Below, piece after piece: positions 7,368 to 16,755 of a stretch of DNA of 64,000 bases. Source of the DNA: Betaproteobacteria bacterium (GTDB taxonomy: Bacteria; Pseudomonadota; Gammaproteobacteria; Burkholderiales; Burkholderiaceae_D). Within the stretch, counting starts at the first letter, position 1. Each line of letters starts with the position of its first letter. The stretch spans positions 1 through 64,000 of the forward strand of contig JANYFL010000038.1 in NCBI GenBank assembly GCA_025362735.1, read 5' to 3'. The notes under the pieces were generated by a model. The model saw only the letters and a program-made list of their open reading frames with translations. It made no database searches and was not told the origin of the DNA. A program made the position numbers and the translations under genes.

Positions 7368-9572
7368 ATGAATCACCATCATCGGGTTGTATCCGTTCGC
7401 TTTTTATCTATTCACTCAACCTTACCCTTCAAGCTCGGCGTACTCAGCGTGGCCTTGCTATCGTTATCAATGCCTGCTGCCAAGGCCGATGATTCAGCAA
7501 CTCAGAATTGGGCTCTGGCTAGTGTTACAACGACCAATTACAATCCGCAAACGATTGCACCCATCGAAGTCAGTGCACAGCGGCTCGATGCCGCTCGCAA
7601 TCGACTTTCTCCGGAAACGGGCAGTACGGTTTATCGCTTCGACAGCCAGGACATTGCTCGGCTGCCCCTGGGTGACGACACGCCCCTGAATCAGGTGATT
7701 TTGCAGTCGCCCGGTGTGGTGCAGGATTCATACGGCCAGTTGCATGTGCGCGGCGACCACTCCAACCTGCAATACCGCATCAACGGCATCGTCATTCCAG
7801 AAGCCATCAGTGGCTTCGGCCAGTCCCTTGATACGCGCTTTGCCGATCACATCAATATTCTCACTGGCGCATTGCCTGCTCAGTACGGCTATCGCACTGC
7901 GGGGGTTGTTGATATCCACACCAAAGGCATCAGCGGTAGCGGGGGCAGCATCAGTGTGCTCGGTGGCAGTAATGAACACCGGGAAACGGGATTAGAGCTC
8001 TACGATTCTCACGATGGGCTTAGTTATTTTTTGACCGGTTCTTATCTGCGCGACAACATGGGCATCGAGAATCCAACGTCAGAAAAGCAAGCTTTGCACG
8101 ATGAGACCAAACAGGCCAAAGGCTTCGGATATCTTTCTTATGTTCTCGATAGCGATAGCCGGGTGAGTTTAATGTTTGGCGCCTCGAACAATCAATTCCA
8201 GATTCCGAATGTGCCCGGTCAGGCACCAGCGTATTTCCTGGATACGTCTTATTCAATGGCGACCGTGAATTCGGCAGCGCTGGATGCGCGTCAGAATGAG
8301 AAAAACAATTTCCAGGTGGTGTCCTACCAAAAAAGTCTGAATGAGGGCACTGATCTGCAAGTGTCGATATTTCACCGGACGACTGATCTTCATTATCAGC
8401 CGGACGTTGTGGGTGAGTTGGCTTTCAACGGTGTGGCTGGGCAGATTTTGCGCAAGAACGAATCAACCGGGATGCAGATGGACTTCAGCACTGAACTCGG
8501 TTCTGGCCATACGCTGCGCAGCGGTCTGAATTTCAGTCACGAGCGTGCGACGACAGGCAATCATTCGCTGGTCTTTCCAGCCGATGACGACGGCAATCAA
8601 ACCAGTGGCGTACCGATGAGTATTGTCGACAACAGTCAGCTTGCCGGTTACCAGTACGGCATCTATCTGCAAGATGAGTGGGCGATCAGCAAGACGCTGA
8701 CCTTGAACTACGGCGCGCGTTATGACAAGGTCAATACCGTGACCAACGAGCAGCAACTGAGTCCGCGTCTGGGTGTGGTCTACGACCTTAGCCCACAGAC
8801 ACGCATCCATGCCGGTTATGCCCGTTACTTCACGCCGCCTGCCAGCGAGAAAATCGACAGGACATCGGTGCAGAAATTTCTGAATACGACCAATGCCCTG
8901 CCATCCGATGCCAATACCTCGGTCAAATCCGAGCGCTCAAATTATTTCGATGTCGGCCTTTCGCACCAGTTGACCAAAACGATTACTTTGGGCGTGGATG
9001 CCTACTACCGGAAAGTCAGAAACCTGCAGGATGAAGGCCAGTTTGGCAATGCGCTGGTCTATTCGGATTTCAACTATGACCAAGGGCGCATTCGAGGACT
9101 GGAGTTGTCGGCTTCCTACCGCAATCAAGGGCTGAGCGGCTATGTCAATCTGGCCTGGTCCAAGGCCGAAGCGAAAAACATTGTTACCGGGCAATTCAAC
9201 TTCGATCCGGATGAACTCGCCTATATCGCCAGTCATTGGGTGCATCTTGACCATGATCAGAGTTACTCGGCTTCTGCGGGCATGAGTTACCAGTGGAATA
9301 GGACCACTCTGGGTGCCGACCTGCTCTATGGCAGCGGATTGCGCAGAGGCTTTGCCAACACTGACCATCTGCCGGCTTATACGCAGGTGAACCTCAGTGT
9401 TCAGCAGGGCTTCAATCTTGCAGGAATCGGGAAAATCGAAGGACGTTTGGCAATGATCAATGCCTTCGACAAAATTTATCAATTGCGCGATGGCACGGGT
9501 ATCGGTGTCGGGGCACCGCAATACGGGCCGCGCCGCACGTTTTATGTCGGACTCAGCAAGAGCTTTGACTAA
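7368..9572 (+). CDS. TonB-dependent outer-membrane receptor
   Basis: A 734-residue outer-membrane receptor using TonB/ExbBD energy to import a siderophore, metal complex or cobalamin-like ligand. An extended signal peptide has its hydrophobic core at about 22-38 and ends AKA. The probable TonB box is IAPIEVSA (about 66-73). The plug domain includes LNQVILQSPGVVQDSYGQLHVRGDHSNLQYRINGI, broken here across about 106-140. The remainder alternates aromatic-rich strands typical of a 22-stranded barrel and ends FYVGLSKSFD. Start ATG 7368 gives the full signal peptide. The ligand cannot be read from the sequence. The upstream Cys/His protein hints at a metal. Confidence 0.9.
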   Translation: MNHHHRVVSVRFLSIHSTLPFKLGVLSVALLSLSMPAAKADDSATQNWALASVTTTNYNPQTIAPIEVSAQRLDAARNRLSPETGSTVYRFDSQDIARLPLGDDTPLNQVILQSPGVVQDSYGQLHVRGDHSNLQYRINGIVIPEAISGFGQSLDTRFADHINILTGALPAQYGYRTAGVVDIHTKGISGSGGSISVLGGSNEHRETGLELYDSHDGLSYFLTGSYLRDNMGIENPTSEKQALHDETKQAKGFGYLSYVLDSDSRVSLMFGASNNQFQIPNVPGQAPAYFLDTSYSMATVNSAALDARQNEKNNFQVVSYQKSLNEGTDLQVSIFHRTTDLHYQPDVVGELAFNGVAGQILRKNESTGMQMDFSTELGSGHTLRSGLNFSHERATTGNHSLVFPADDDGNQTSGVPMSIVDNSQLAGYQYGIYLQDEWAISKTLTLNYGARYDKVNTVTNEQQLSPRLGVVYDLSPQTRIHAGYARYFTPPASEKIDRTSVQKFLNTTNALPSDANTSVKSERSNYFDVGLSHQLTKTITLGVDAYYRKVRNLQDEGQFGNALVYSDFNYDQGRIRGLELSASYRNQGLSGYVNLAWSKAEAKNIVTGQFNFDPDELAYIASHWVHLDHDQSYSASAGMSYQWNRTTLGADLLYGSGLRRGFANTDHLPAYTQVNLSVQQGFNLAGIGKIEGRLAMINAFDKIYQLRDGTGIGVGAPQYGPRRTFYVGLSKSFD

Positions 9573-9588
9573 GTTCTGGTAGGACTGC

Positions 9589-9621
9589 GTCTGGCAGAGC
9601 TTAAGGGCACCTCTGCCAGAC
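9589..9621 (+). terminator. long hairpin after the TonB receptor gene
   Basis: GTCTGGCAGAG and CTCTGCCAGAC form a perfect 11-bp stem with an 11-nt loop, 17 bp after the stop, followed by TTCGTTCTT. Confidence 0.7.
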
Positions 9622-9806
9622 TTCGTTCTTGTGACAATGTATTGTCCTACCCATTTTTTCAAACGCTTGATTTATAGTGTCGGGATAGAGGTGCGTGCTA
9701 GACTTAATTTCGGCCCAGTGTTGGCAGTCAGTGAAGCACGCTTACAGTTGACGCTGGGGTATGAAGCTGACTTCGAGGCTGACAGTCGCAAAGAACAGAG
9801 GATTGC

Positions 9807-11354
9807 GTGGTTTTCTCGAGCTTATTCGGAAAGAAAAAAGACCAGGGTAAAGAGCCGGCCAAAAAGGCCAAGGGCGAGCCTACCTCTTACGGTATGAAAG
9901 ATACCGTCGCCACACCGAATCCAGGTAGCAGTAAAGTAGAGACCCCTTCTGGGCACCGGCTCGGTTTTGGCGGCAACGCCCGTGACTTGGCCAATGCGAC
10001 GGCCAAGAAAATTGATCTGATCGAGTCCGAGATGTCCCGCGAACTTTCGCAAGCTCAGGCCGGATCACGCGCTGCATCGGCTGAACCCAAACCGAAGACA
10101 AGCCCGGCGCCGGCTGACTCAAGTATCGGGGCCAACAGTTTAGGTCCTCGCGTCAATACCGTGACCGGCACACCCGGAAACACTCGCCCCCCACAAATGC
10201 CCCAGGGAACGCCGAAACCTCAGCAAACGTTTATCGGCATGGGCACGACCACGCCTTCGGTCGGGCAGTCGACTGACATTTTGTTGGGTGATTCGATGTT
10301 ATCCAATGCCATCGAATTATCGGATTCGATTACCAATCCGGCCATTGAAGAAGCGGCGATTTTGTTTGCCTATGGTGAATCGGCTTCGGCAATCGAAGTA
10401 CTGGGCGAATCGATACGCGAGGGCGGCTCCAATCATGCAAACAGTCAGGCCTGGTTGATGGGTTTGGAGCTTTATCAGGCGGCAGGCGACAAGGCTAGTT
10501 TCGAGAATCTTGCGATTGATTATGCCTTGCGTTTCGAGAGTTCCGCACCGACCTGGTCTGAGGATGTCAGTCAGCACGCCAATGTCCCGCTGACTCAGTC
10601 GACAAACGGTCCGCTGGGGCGCATGAGTGTTTTGTTTGGTGGCGCGCTCGATGCTTCCATCTCACCCAAACTTGAGCAGCTCAAGCAACTCACCACCCAA
10701 CATCATCGCGTGCATGTCGATTTCAGTCAGGTGAACAGCGTGCATGGCGATGGCGCAGATTTGATTTTGCGGACGCTGAACACATTCAGCAAATCGGATC
10801 ATGTGCTGGTAATCCACGGAGCCGATCATTTGATCGAGCTTTTATCCACCAGTCTTGAGGTCGGACAAAGTGATACGGCCAAGTCGCTCTGGACACTTTT
10901 GCTCGATCTTTATCGTCTGCAGGGAAGACAGGCGATTTTCGAAGAAAAGAGTATTGATTACTGTGTGACCTACGAAGTCTCGCCGCCTTCGTGGGAGGCT
11001 TATCCTGCGAATATCAAACTGGATGATCAGACGACGATTATCGATGCCGTCACAATCGCGGCTCAGCAGACTGAGTTGCCGCCAGATACGATTGCCCTAA
11101 CAGGCGAGCTACTCGGTAAGGCTGAAAATGATCTGGCCTTGCTGACCAATTTCGCCAATGCCTTGAACCACATCGTGATTGATTGCAGCAAGCTGATGCG
11201 TGTCGATTTCACTGCGGCCGGGGCTTTGCTGAACTGGGTGGTGAGTCAACAGTCAGCCGGTAAGACAATCGAATTCCGCAAGGTGAGTTATCTCATCGGT
11301 GCCTTGTTCATCGTGATGGGCATCCATGAAGTGGCCCAAATCGAACGCCGTTAG
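9807..11354 (+). CDS. two-STAS-domain protein with basic low-complexity N-terminus
   Basis: A 515-residue protein starting at GTG. It begins SSLFGKKKDQGKEPAKKAK, followed by ~150 residues of Pro/Thr/Ser-rich linker. A helical repeat-like segment (AAILFAYGESASAIEVLGESI near 184-204, and again near VGQSDTAKSLWTLLLDLYRLQGRQ) brackets the first degenerate STAS fold (about 270-350: MSVLFGGALDASISP, VHVDFSQVNSVHGDGADLI). A second STAS closes the protein (about 420-515: IALTGELLGKAEND, IVIDCSKLMRVDFTAAGALLNW). STAS domains usually bind nucleotides or partner proteins, as in anti-sigma antagonists. No serine kinase or sigma partner is adjacent. Function is unknown. Confidence 0.8.
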   Translation: MVFSSLFGKKKDQGKEPAKKAKGEPTSYGMKDTVATPNPGSSKVETPSGHRLGFGGNARDLANATAKKIDLIESEMSRELSQAQAGSRAASAEPKPKTSPAPADSSIGANSLGPRVNTVTGTPGNTRPPQMPQGTPKPQQTFIGMGTTTPSVGQSTDILLGDSMLSNAIELSDSITNPAIEEAAILFAYGESASAIEVLGESIREGGSNHANSQAWLMGLELYQAAGDKASFENLAIDYALRFESSAPTWSEDVSQHANVPLTQSTNGPLGRMSVLFGGALDASISPKLEQLKQLTTQHHRVHVDFSQVNSVHGDGADLILRTLNTFSKSDHVLVIHGADHLIELLSTSLEVGQSDTAKSLWTLLLDLYRLQGRQAIFEEKSIDYCVTYEVSPPSWEAYPANIKLDDQTTIIDAVTIAAQQTELPPDTIALTGELLGKAENDLALLTNFANALNHIVIDCSKLMRVDFTAAGALLNWVVSQQSAGKTIEFRKVSYLIGALFIVMGIHEVAQIERR

Positions 11355-11419
11355 GCGATATTGAATCTGTATGTACCACCTTGGACGTACCCAAGTTCTG
11401 GGCACGTCCACTACTCACC

Positions 11420-12223
11420 CTATTTTTTACTTTTTGCTGCCGTCTTGGACGCTGGCTTTTTGGCAGCTGCTTTGGTACCGGCTGCTTTAGACTCTGTGCC
11501 GACCGCTGGCGGAATCGATTTCATGGCAACCTGCTTGAATTGATCCTGCAGGAAATTCATCCATGCGCCCGCAGATGCGGCAGCCTGTTCAGCGGCATTG
11601 GCGGCACCACTCTCAGCGGGGGCAGCGGACTTATTGGCCACTTTTTTGGCGACTGGTTTTGCCTTCACTGCAGGGGCTTCTTTTTTGGGTTTGCTGGTCT
11701 TCTTGGTCTGCGGTGCTGGCGTCGCGCTTGATGTGGGCCAACCGGGTGGCAGGCCCGAATTCGCCTGCTCCTTGGACTTGCGTTGACGTGACTTGGTTGG
11801 CTCAGGAGTCGGTGCTGTTGTCGGCAGACTGGCAGAATAGGCGACTGAAGACGCTGCTGCGCTGTCCATCATGCTTTTCGTCGCATCGGCCGTGCTGGCA
11901 CTCATCGAATCGCTCAGGGCATGAATGGTTGCTATGGTGCTGTGTTGAACTTCCAGAGCCTGAATGGTCGTACGTAGCATGTTGATGTTGACATCCAGCC
12001 AGCCCTCGACCGCTTTCAAGTCCTTGATGCGTTTTTCCAGCTCTTGCAGATCTATCGTGGGCACCACGAGGCCGGGCACGCCGCTGGCGGAGTTACTCCA
12101 GAAATTTTTGATGAAATCCATGCCGCCCGCCAAGCCGTTGGTGAACGGATTATTGAGATGACTGGCTGATCCGGTGATCGATGGCATTTCGGGCCAACCG
12201 GGGATATTTTGATTCTTGGCCAT
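11420..12223 (-). CDS. phaM: PhaM-family polyhydroxyalkanoate granule regulatory protein
   Basis: A 267-residue PHA-granule-associated protein. The N-terminus (PGWPEMP, then NPFTNGLAGGMDFIKNFW) and the coiled coil around LEKRIKDLKAVEGWLDVNINMLRTTI (about 61-86) match PhaM, which activates PHA synthase PhaC and links granules to the nucleoid. The C-terminal ~120 residues are rich in AKKxA and KPxA repeats and end KTAAKSKK, the DNA-binding tail of this family. No phaCAB genes lie in the window. The gene is convergent with the STAS gene. Such a protein implies the organism stores PHA. Confidence 0.88.
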   Translation of the reverse strand: MAKNQNIPGWPEMPSITGSASHLNNPFTNGLAGGMDFIKNFWSNSASGVPGLVVPTIDLQELEKRIKDLKAVEGWLDVNINMLRTTIQALEVQHSTIATIHALSDSMSASTADATKSMMDSAAASSVAYSASLPTTAPTPEPTKSRQRKSKEQANSGLPPGWPTSSATPAPQTKKTSKPKKEAPAVKAKPVAKKVANKSAAPAESGAANAAEQAAASAGAWMNFLQDQFKQVAMKSIPPAVGTESKAAGTKAAAKKPASKTAAKSKK

Positions 12224-12491
12224 GTGGTTCTCCTTGGTCTCGCTTAGGGTCCATTAACAAACCGTCCGTCACGGATTCAAGCCAGCATCAACCTGACATG
12301 CTGGTGAGTTTGTACCGTGCCGCCTTTGGCCGAAAGGTATCATTCAATCGTACCAATACCCTTGCCCGATGCCTTTCGCCCTTGCCAATCAAGTATGACA
12401 GTCTTCCGACAACGAATAAAGCACTGTTGTTTGATGCCAGCACAGTATCTGGCAGTTCCAACTTGTATGAGGACTGTATGAGGTGTAACCC

Positions 12492-13619
12492 GTGGCCGTG
12501 TCATTGAATCCAGGGCGACGTCGGCTCCTTCTGTTGTTGGGCTTGTCGCTGCTGCTGCATTTGCTCACGATCAGCGGCCTGCCCGGATGGTCGGAGCCCT
12601 CTTTCCAGGAACCGCACACGCTCAACGCCACTCTGTTGCCTCCACCGCCCAAAGAGCCGGAGCCGATTCCTGAGAAGCCGCCCGAACCGGCTCCAGTGGA
12701 AAAGCCTGTTCCTCGCCAGCAGGATTCAAAACCTCTGCCAGTTTCTCCAAGCCCATCTTTGCCCGAACAGATCCAGGCCAGTACCGCCTTGCCGGAAACG
12801 ACCGCTTTACCGCCACCACCGGTGTTGCTGCCTCCAGCAGAGGTCGTCAAGCCGACGACTCGCTCCGCACTATTGGCGGTTCCACCCTCCTCGGCCACAT
12901 TGCAATACCGGGTCGAAGCCAACGACCCGCGTAGCGATCCGCCACGCATGTACTACGGCACCGCAAGCATGCTATGGAAAACCAATGGCGAGCGTTATGA
13001 CCTTGACCTGCAGATTCGCGTCAACATCTTGTTCGTCTCGATCGGCGCGCTCTCGTCGCATAGTGAAGGTCGCGTGGACGAGACCGGCTTGATGCCGCTG
13101 CGTTATACCGAAACGCCGCGCAACCGCTCGACGCTTTCAGTGAATTTTAATCGCGACGAACGCAACTCCGTCACATTTAGCGCATCGACAAACAGCCTGT
13201 CTTTGGCGGCGGGCATGCAGGACCGGCAAAGCGTGCTCATTCAATTGGGTTCCGTGTTACGTGGCAATCCGGCCTTGAATCAGTCCGTTTTGAATGTGCC
13301 GAATGCTGCTTTTGACACTGCCGTGGCAAGCCCGCGTGGCACGGTCGAGGCGTGGCGTTTTATACCGGTGGGGAAAGAGAATGTTGAAACGCCTGCGGGC
13401 CTGTTACCCACCTTGCACCTGCGCCGCGCGCCGCGCACTCGTACCGATCCGGGCAGCCCGCAAGGCGAAGACAATCAGACGATGGATATCTGGATTGCTA
13501 CCGGCTCCACTCCGGAAGGCTCGGATGTCCACGCCAGCGCGCAAGGCTATCCGGTGCGCATCCGCTTTGCCGATGCTAACGCGGTGGGCTATGACTTGAA
13601 GCTGGAAAAAATCGAGTGA
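12492..13619 (+). CDS. DUF3108 domain-containing secreted or membrane-anchored protein
   Basis: A 375-residue protein starting at GTG 12492. A single hydrophobic segment (LLLLLGLSLLLHLLTISGL, about 12-30) is followed by a Pro-rich region (about 48-115, repeated PPPP, PEP, EKP) and then a beta-rich DUF3108 domain (about 128-375: YRVEANDPRSDPPRMYYGTASM to the end). This resembles TonB-like architecture with a periplasm-spanning Pro-rich linker but has no TonB C-terminus. The DUF3108 function is unknown. The 268-bp gap upstream (12224-12491) holds no gene I can support. Confidence 0.83.
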   Translation: MAVSLNPGRRRLLLLLGLSLLLHLLTISGLPGWSEPSFQEPHTLNATLLPPPPKEPEPIPEKPPEPAPVEKPVPRQQDSKPLPVSPSPSLPEQIQASTALPETTALPPPPVLLPPAEVVKPTTRSALLAVPPSSATLQYRVEANDPRSDPPRMYYGTASMLWKTNGERYDLDLQIRVNILFVSIGALSSHSEGRVDETGLMPLRYTETPRNRSTLSVNFNRDERNSVTFSASTNSLSLAAGMQDRQSVLIQLGSVLRGNPALNQSVLNVPNAAFDTAVASPRGTVEAWRFIPVGKENVETPAGLLPTLHLRRAPRTRTDPGSPQGEDNQTMDIWIATGSTPEGSDVHASAQGYPVRIRFADANAVGYDLKLEKIE

Positions 13620-13683
13620 GTTTGATTAAGCTGATTGAGGGAGACTCAAGGAGACGCTGAATAAGGGGTGAGATGTACGGGCC

Positions 13684-13802
13684 AAAACCTCTCAACACAG
13701 AGACACAGAGGGCGCAAAGGAACACAGAGATTTCTTCGGTACGCATCGCTCTTGTTTTTCTCGGTGTCCTCGAAGGTCTCTGTGTCAAGATTTTTGGGTT
13801 TG
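13684..13802. repeat. intergenic element, CACAGAG family copy 1
   Basis: Begins AACCTCTCAACACAGAG and ends CTCTGTGTCAAGATTTTTG. Repeated ACACAGAG words on the left are answered by CTCTGTG words on the right, giving a long imperfect hairpin between two convergent genes. Confidence 0.75.
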
Positions 13803-13824
13803 AATGGACTTCATCAGAGACTCC

Positions 13825-15282
13825 TTAGCTTTTTTTCAGCGGTCGCTCTTGTTCGCGTGGCTGCCCCATAGTCGGCATTAGCGAGCCGACCACCATGCCC
13901 AGCAGACTCATGATCAAGCCCAGCAGTTGCGGTGGCAGCGGGGCATCCGGGTTGGTCGTTTCCATGCCGATCCATGACACGAGACCCAAGCCAATGGCCA
14001 GCATCGCGCCTTGCGTATTGGCACGCTTCCAGTAGAGGCCAAACACCAGCGGAACAAAGGCGACAACCAGCGTGACCTTATAGGCGTTCTCGACCATGTT
14101 GTAGATCGGCAGGTTGGAACCAACCGAATACAACGTCACCAGAATCGTGAAGCAGAACACGACCATGCGCATCGTCTTCAGCAGGTTTGCATCGGTCACA
14201 TTTTTGAACGCGGGTTTGAGAATGTTTTCCGCAAACGTGACCGAGGGCGCTAACAACGTCGCCGAAGCGCAGCTTTTGATCGCAGACAGCAGCGCGCCGA
14301 AGAACATGACCTGGGCAAAAAATGGCGCGTGATTCAGGATCAGTTGCGGCAGGATTTGCTGGCTGGCGCGTTTTTCCTCGCTCTCCAGCAACGGTGTCAC
14401 CATCTGCGGGTCAATCAACGTTGCCGCATAAGCCAGAAACATCGGAATAAAAGCAAAGCAGAAATACATCACGCCACCGAGTACCGATGCGCGCCCGGCA
14501 ATTTTCTCGCTCTTCGCGGAGGCCACACGCTGGAAGACGTCCTGCTGTGGAATCGAGCCCAGCATCATCGTCACCAACGCGCCGATAAAACCCAGTACGC
14601 CCACCCAGTTCAGCGAGGGCCAGAAATTGGCGAACTTGCCCGCATCAATCGCATGGTTGACCACGTGCATCACGCCACCCGCTTGCCCGCTGACTTCGCT
14701 ACTGATGTAGAGCATGCCCACGACGATGACGATCATCTGGATAAAGTCAGTGATTGCCACCGACCACATGCCGCCGTAGATCGTATAAACCATGACGGTG
14801 GACGCGCCAATGACTTTGCCCATCGTCTCTGAAATCACGCCCTCTGAAACGACATTGAACACCAGCCCCAAGGCTGAAATCTGCGCACCGACCCATCCGA
14901 GATAAGAGATCACAATCGCCAACGAAGTGAGGACTTCGACAATGCGGCCATACTTGTTGCGATAAAAGTCACCGATGGTCAGCAGGTTCATCCGGTACAG
15001 CGGCCGGGCGAAAAACAGGCCGACCAGTACCAGACACATCGATGCGCCGAAAGGATCGGCCACCACGCCGCCCAGGCCTTCTTTCAAAAACGAGGCCGGA
15101 ATACCGAGCACGGTTTCGGAGCCGAACCAGGTCGCGAACACCGTCGCGGTGACCACGTACATCGGCAGCGCCCGCCCCGCATTGGCGTAGTCGCTGGAAC
15201 TGTGCACGAGCTTGCCCGCGTACAGGCCGATGGCGACCGAGATGATCCAGTAAGCAATTACAAACCAGAAGAGTCCGCTCAT
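13825..15282 (-). CDS. sodium:solute symporter (SSS family)
   Basis: A 485-residue integral membrane protein with about 13 hydrophobic segments, opening GLFWFVIAYWIISVAIGLYAG and containing NAGRALPMYVVTATVFATWFGSE (unwound TM1 region, with the sodium-site pattern). FYRNKYGRIVEV in the TM3 loop region and GGMWSVAITDFIQM in TM5 are typical of SSS proteins. It couples sodium entry to uptake of a small solute. The subfamily (proline, pantothenate, carboxylates) is not clear. No catabolic genes adjoin it. Confidence 0.88.
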   Translation of the reverse strand: MSGLFWFVIAYWIISVAIGLYAGKLVHSSSDYANAGRALPMYVVTATVFATWFGSETVLGIPASFLKEGLGGVVADPFGASMCLVLVGLFFARPLYRMNLLTIGDFYRNKYGRIVEVLTSLAIVISYLGWVGAQISALGLVFNVVSEGVISETMGKVIGASTVMVYTIYGGMWSVAITDFIQMIVIVVGMLYISSEVSGQAGGVMHVVNHAIDAGKFANFWPSLNWVGVLGFIGALVTMMLGSIPQQDVFQRVASAKSEKIAGRASVLGGVMYFCFAFIPMFLAYAATLIDPQMVTPLLESEEKRASQQILPQLILNHAPFFAQVMFFGALLSAIKSCASATLLAPSVTFAENILKPAFKNVTDANLLKTMRMVVFCFTILVTLYSVGSNLPIYNMVENAYKVTLVVAFVPLVFGLYWKRANTQGAMLAIGLGLVSWIGMETTNPDAPLPPQLLGLIMSLLGMVVGSLMPTMGQPREQERPLKKS

Positions 15283-15381
15283 GGTGTTCCTAAAGAAAAT
15301 GACGCGCCAATGACTGTAAGACCAGGAAAATTTGCGTGATTATAGCGAGGCAAGACCTGTGCCGATCTGTTGTGCGCAACA

Positions 15382-15407
15382 AAAAGCCGGGTCGCAACCC
15401 GGCTTTT
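15382..15407 (-). terminator. Rho-independent terminator downstream of fpr
   Basis: AAAAGCCGGGT-CGCA-ACCCGGCTTTT is a perfect 11-bp stem with T-runs on both strands. It lies 18 bp past the fpr stop (minus strand) and 100 bp upstream of the symporter start, so it separates the two minus-strand genes. Confidence 0.85.
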
Positions 15408-15425
15408 GTCCGCTTGCTTCGTCCA

Positions 15426-16199
15426 TTAACGTTCGACGAAGGCTCTCTCGATGACATAGTGACCGGCATGCGACATATTTCCTTCGACGAACTTGCGTTC
15501 ATCCAGTATCTGACGCACATCCTTCAACATCGCCGGGCTGCCGCATAGCATCAGGCGGTCGTGCTCGGGGTCAATGGGCGGCACACCCAGGTCGGTAAAC
15601 AGTTTGCCTTCCTTGATCAGGTCGGTGATGCGGCCTTCATTGCGGAACGAATCGCGCGTGACTGTCGGGTAATAGACCAGCTTGCTGCTGACGTCTTCAC
15701 CGAGTAATTCGTGCTGGGGCAGTTCATGCATGATCAGATCGTGATAAGCCAGTTCCATGCTGAAGCGGCAGCCATGCACCAGAACGACCTTCTCGAAGCG
15801 CTCATAGGTTTCCGGATCTTTGACTACCGAGAGAAACGGTGCAAGGCCGGTGCCGGTGCTGAGCAGCCACAGCGTTTTGCCGGGCAGCAGATTCTGCAGG
15901 AGCAAGGTGCCGGTTGGCTTACGGCCCACCAGCAAATTGTCACCGACGTTCAAGTGTTGCAGGCGTGAGGTCAGCGGGCCATTGGAAACCTTGATACTGA
16001 AGAACTCCAGGGTTTCTTCGTAGTGCGCGCTGACGATACTGTACGCACGCATCAGCGGCTTGCCCTCGACTTCAATGCCGATCATCGTGAACTGACCACT
16101 CAGAAACCGGAAAGCCGGATCGCGCGTGGTCGTGAAGCTGAACAGGCTGTCGGTCCAGTGATGGACAGTCAGCACTTTTTCTATATTGAAGTTGCTCAT
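15426..16199 (-). CDS. fpr: ferredoxin/flavodoxin--NADP+ reductase
   Basis: A 257-residue FAD enzyme that passes electrons between NADPH and ferredoxin or flavodoxin. RAYSIVSA (near 50-57) is the FAD-binding RxYS motif, VSNGPLTSRLQ follows it, GTGLAPF (near 116-122) is the NADP-binding glycine loop, and LMLCGSPAML binds the adenine/ribose. The protein ends with the short C-terminal aromatic-poor stretch of the bacterial (subclass I) type. Length is standard. A single-gene transcript closed by its own terminator. In other bacteria it is induced by oxidative stress, but no SoxR or OxyR site was looked for reliably here. Confidence 0.92.
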   Translation of the reverse strand: MSNFNIEKVLTVHHWTDSLFSFTTTRDPAFRFLSGQFTMIGIEVEGKPLMRAYSIVSAHYEETLEFFSIKVSNGPLTSRLQHLNVGDNLLVGRKPTGTLLLQNLLPGKTLWLLSTGTGLAPFLSVVKDPETYERFEKVVLVHGCRFSMELAYHDLIMHELPQHELLGEDVSSKLVYYPTVTRDSFRNEGRITDLIKEGKLFTDLGVPPIDPEHDRLMLCGSPAMLKDVRQILDERKFVEGNMSHAGHYVIERAFVER

Positions 16200-16340
16200 A
16201 AAATGAAGGACGTGCAGCGGACTAAAGGTATAAAGGCCGCTATTATCGCCTGAGTTGCCACTTTATGCTGGCCTGCAACATCCGGTTGTTTCACCATCGA
16301 ATGGCCTGCATAAAAGTGACGGATAGCTTGTCCAAAGTTG

Positions 16341-16715
16341 TTACGACTGGTCAGCGTAGTAAATGTTTAATTTATTGCCATCCAGATCCCTGAAATAGCC
16401 ACAGTAATAACCCCCTTTGCGTAAGCCGGGGGCGCCTTCGTTAGTTCCCCCGAGGGCAAGAGCCTGGGCGTGAATCACATCCACCTGATTGGTATTGTCT
16501 GCACTCAAGGCGATCATGACGCCATTGCCTACGGTCGCCACATTCCCATCGTATGGGTAGGTCACCCCGAAGAGAGGCACCTGTCCCTCTTTCGCCCAAG
16601 CGACAAATCGGGGAAGGTCATAGACCTTTTTTGCCCCGAGGATCGCGAACAGTTCATCATAGAAAGCGGCTGCTTTAGCGAGGTCTTTGGTACCCAGCGT
16701 GATATATCCAATCAT
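16341..16715 (-). CDS. VOC (glyoxalase/bleomycin-resistance-like) family protein
   Basis: A 124-residue vicinal-oxygen-chelate fold protein: MIGYITLGTKDLAKAAAFYDELF is the first beta-alpha-beta unit and the end YCGYFRDLDGNKLNIYYA has the C-terminal metal-ligand Asp-Gly-Asn-Lys pattern. Close matches in memory include uncharacterised glyoxalase-like proteins of Proteobacteria. Substrate is unknown. It lies 40 bp before the end of the EamA transporter and may be co-transcribed with it. Confidence 0.85.
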   Translation of the reverse strand: MIGYITLGTKDLAKAAAFYDELFAILGAKKVYDLPRFVAWAKEGQVPLFGVTYPYDGNVATVGNGVMIALSADNTNQVDVIHAQALALGGTNEGAPGLRKGGYYCGYFRDLDGNKLNIYYADQS

Positions 16716-16755
16716 ACAAACTCCATTTTCTAGGGATCAGGCTTAGTCGGGCCAC

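Noticed and set aside
12224-12491. open frames between phaM and the DUF3108 gene
   Set aside because: Low-complexity or shadow frames without RBS or family match.
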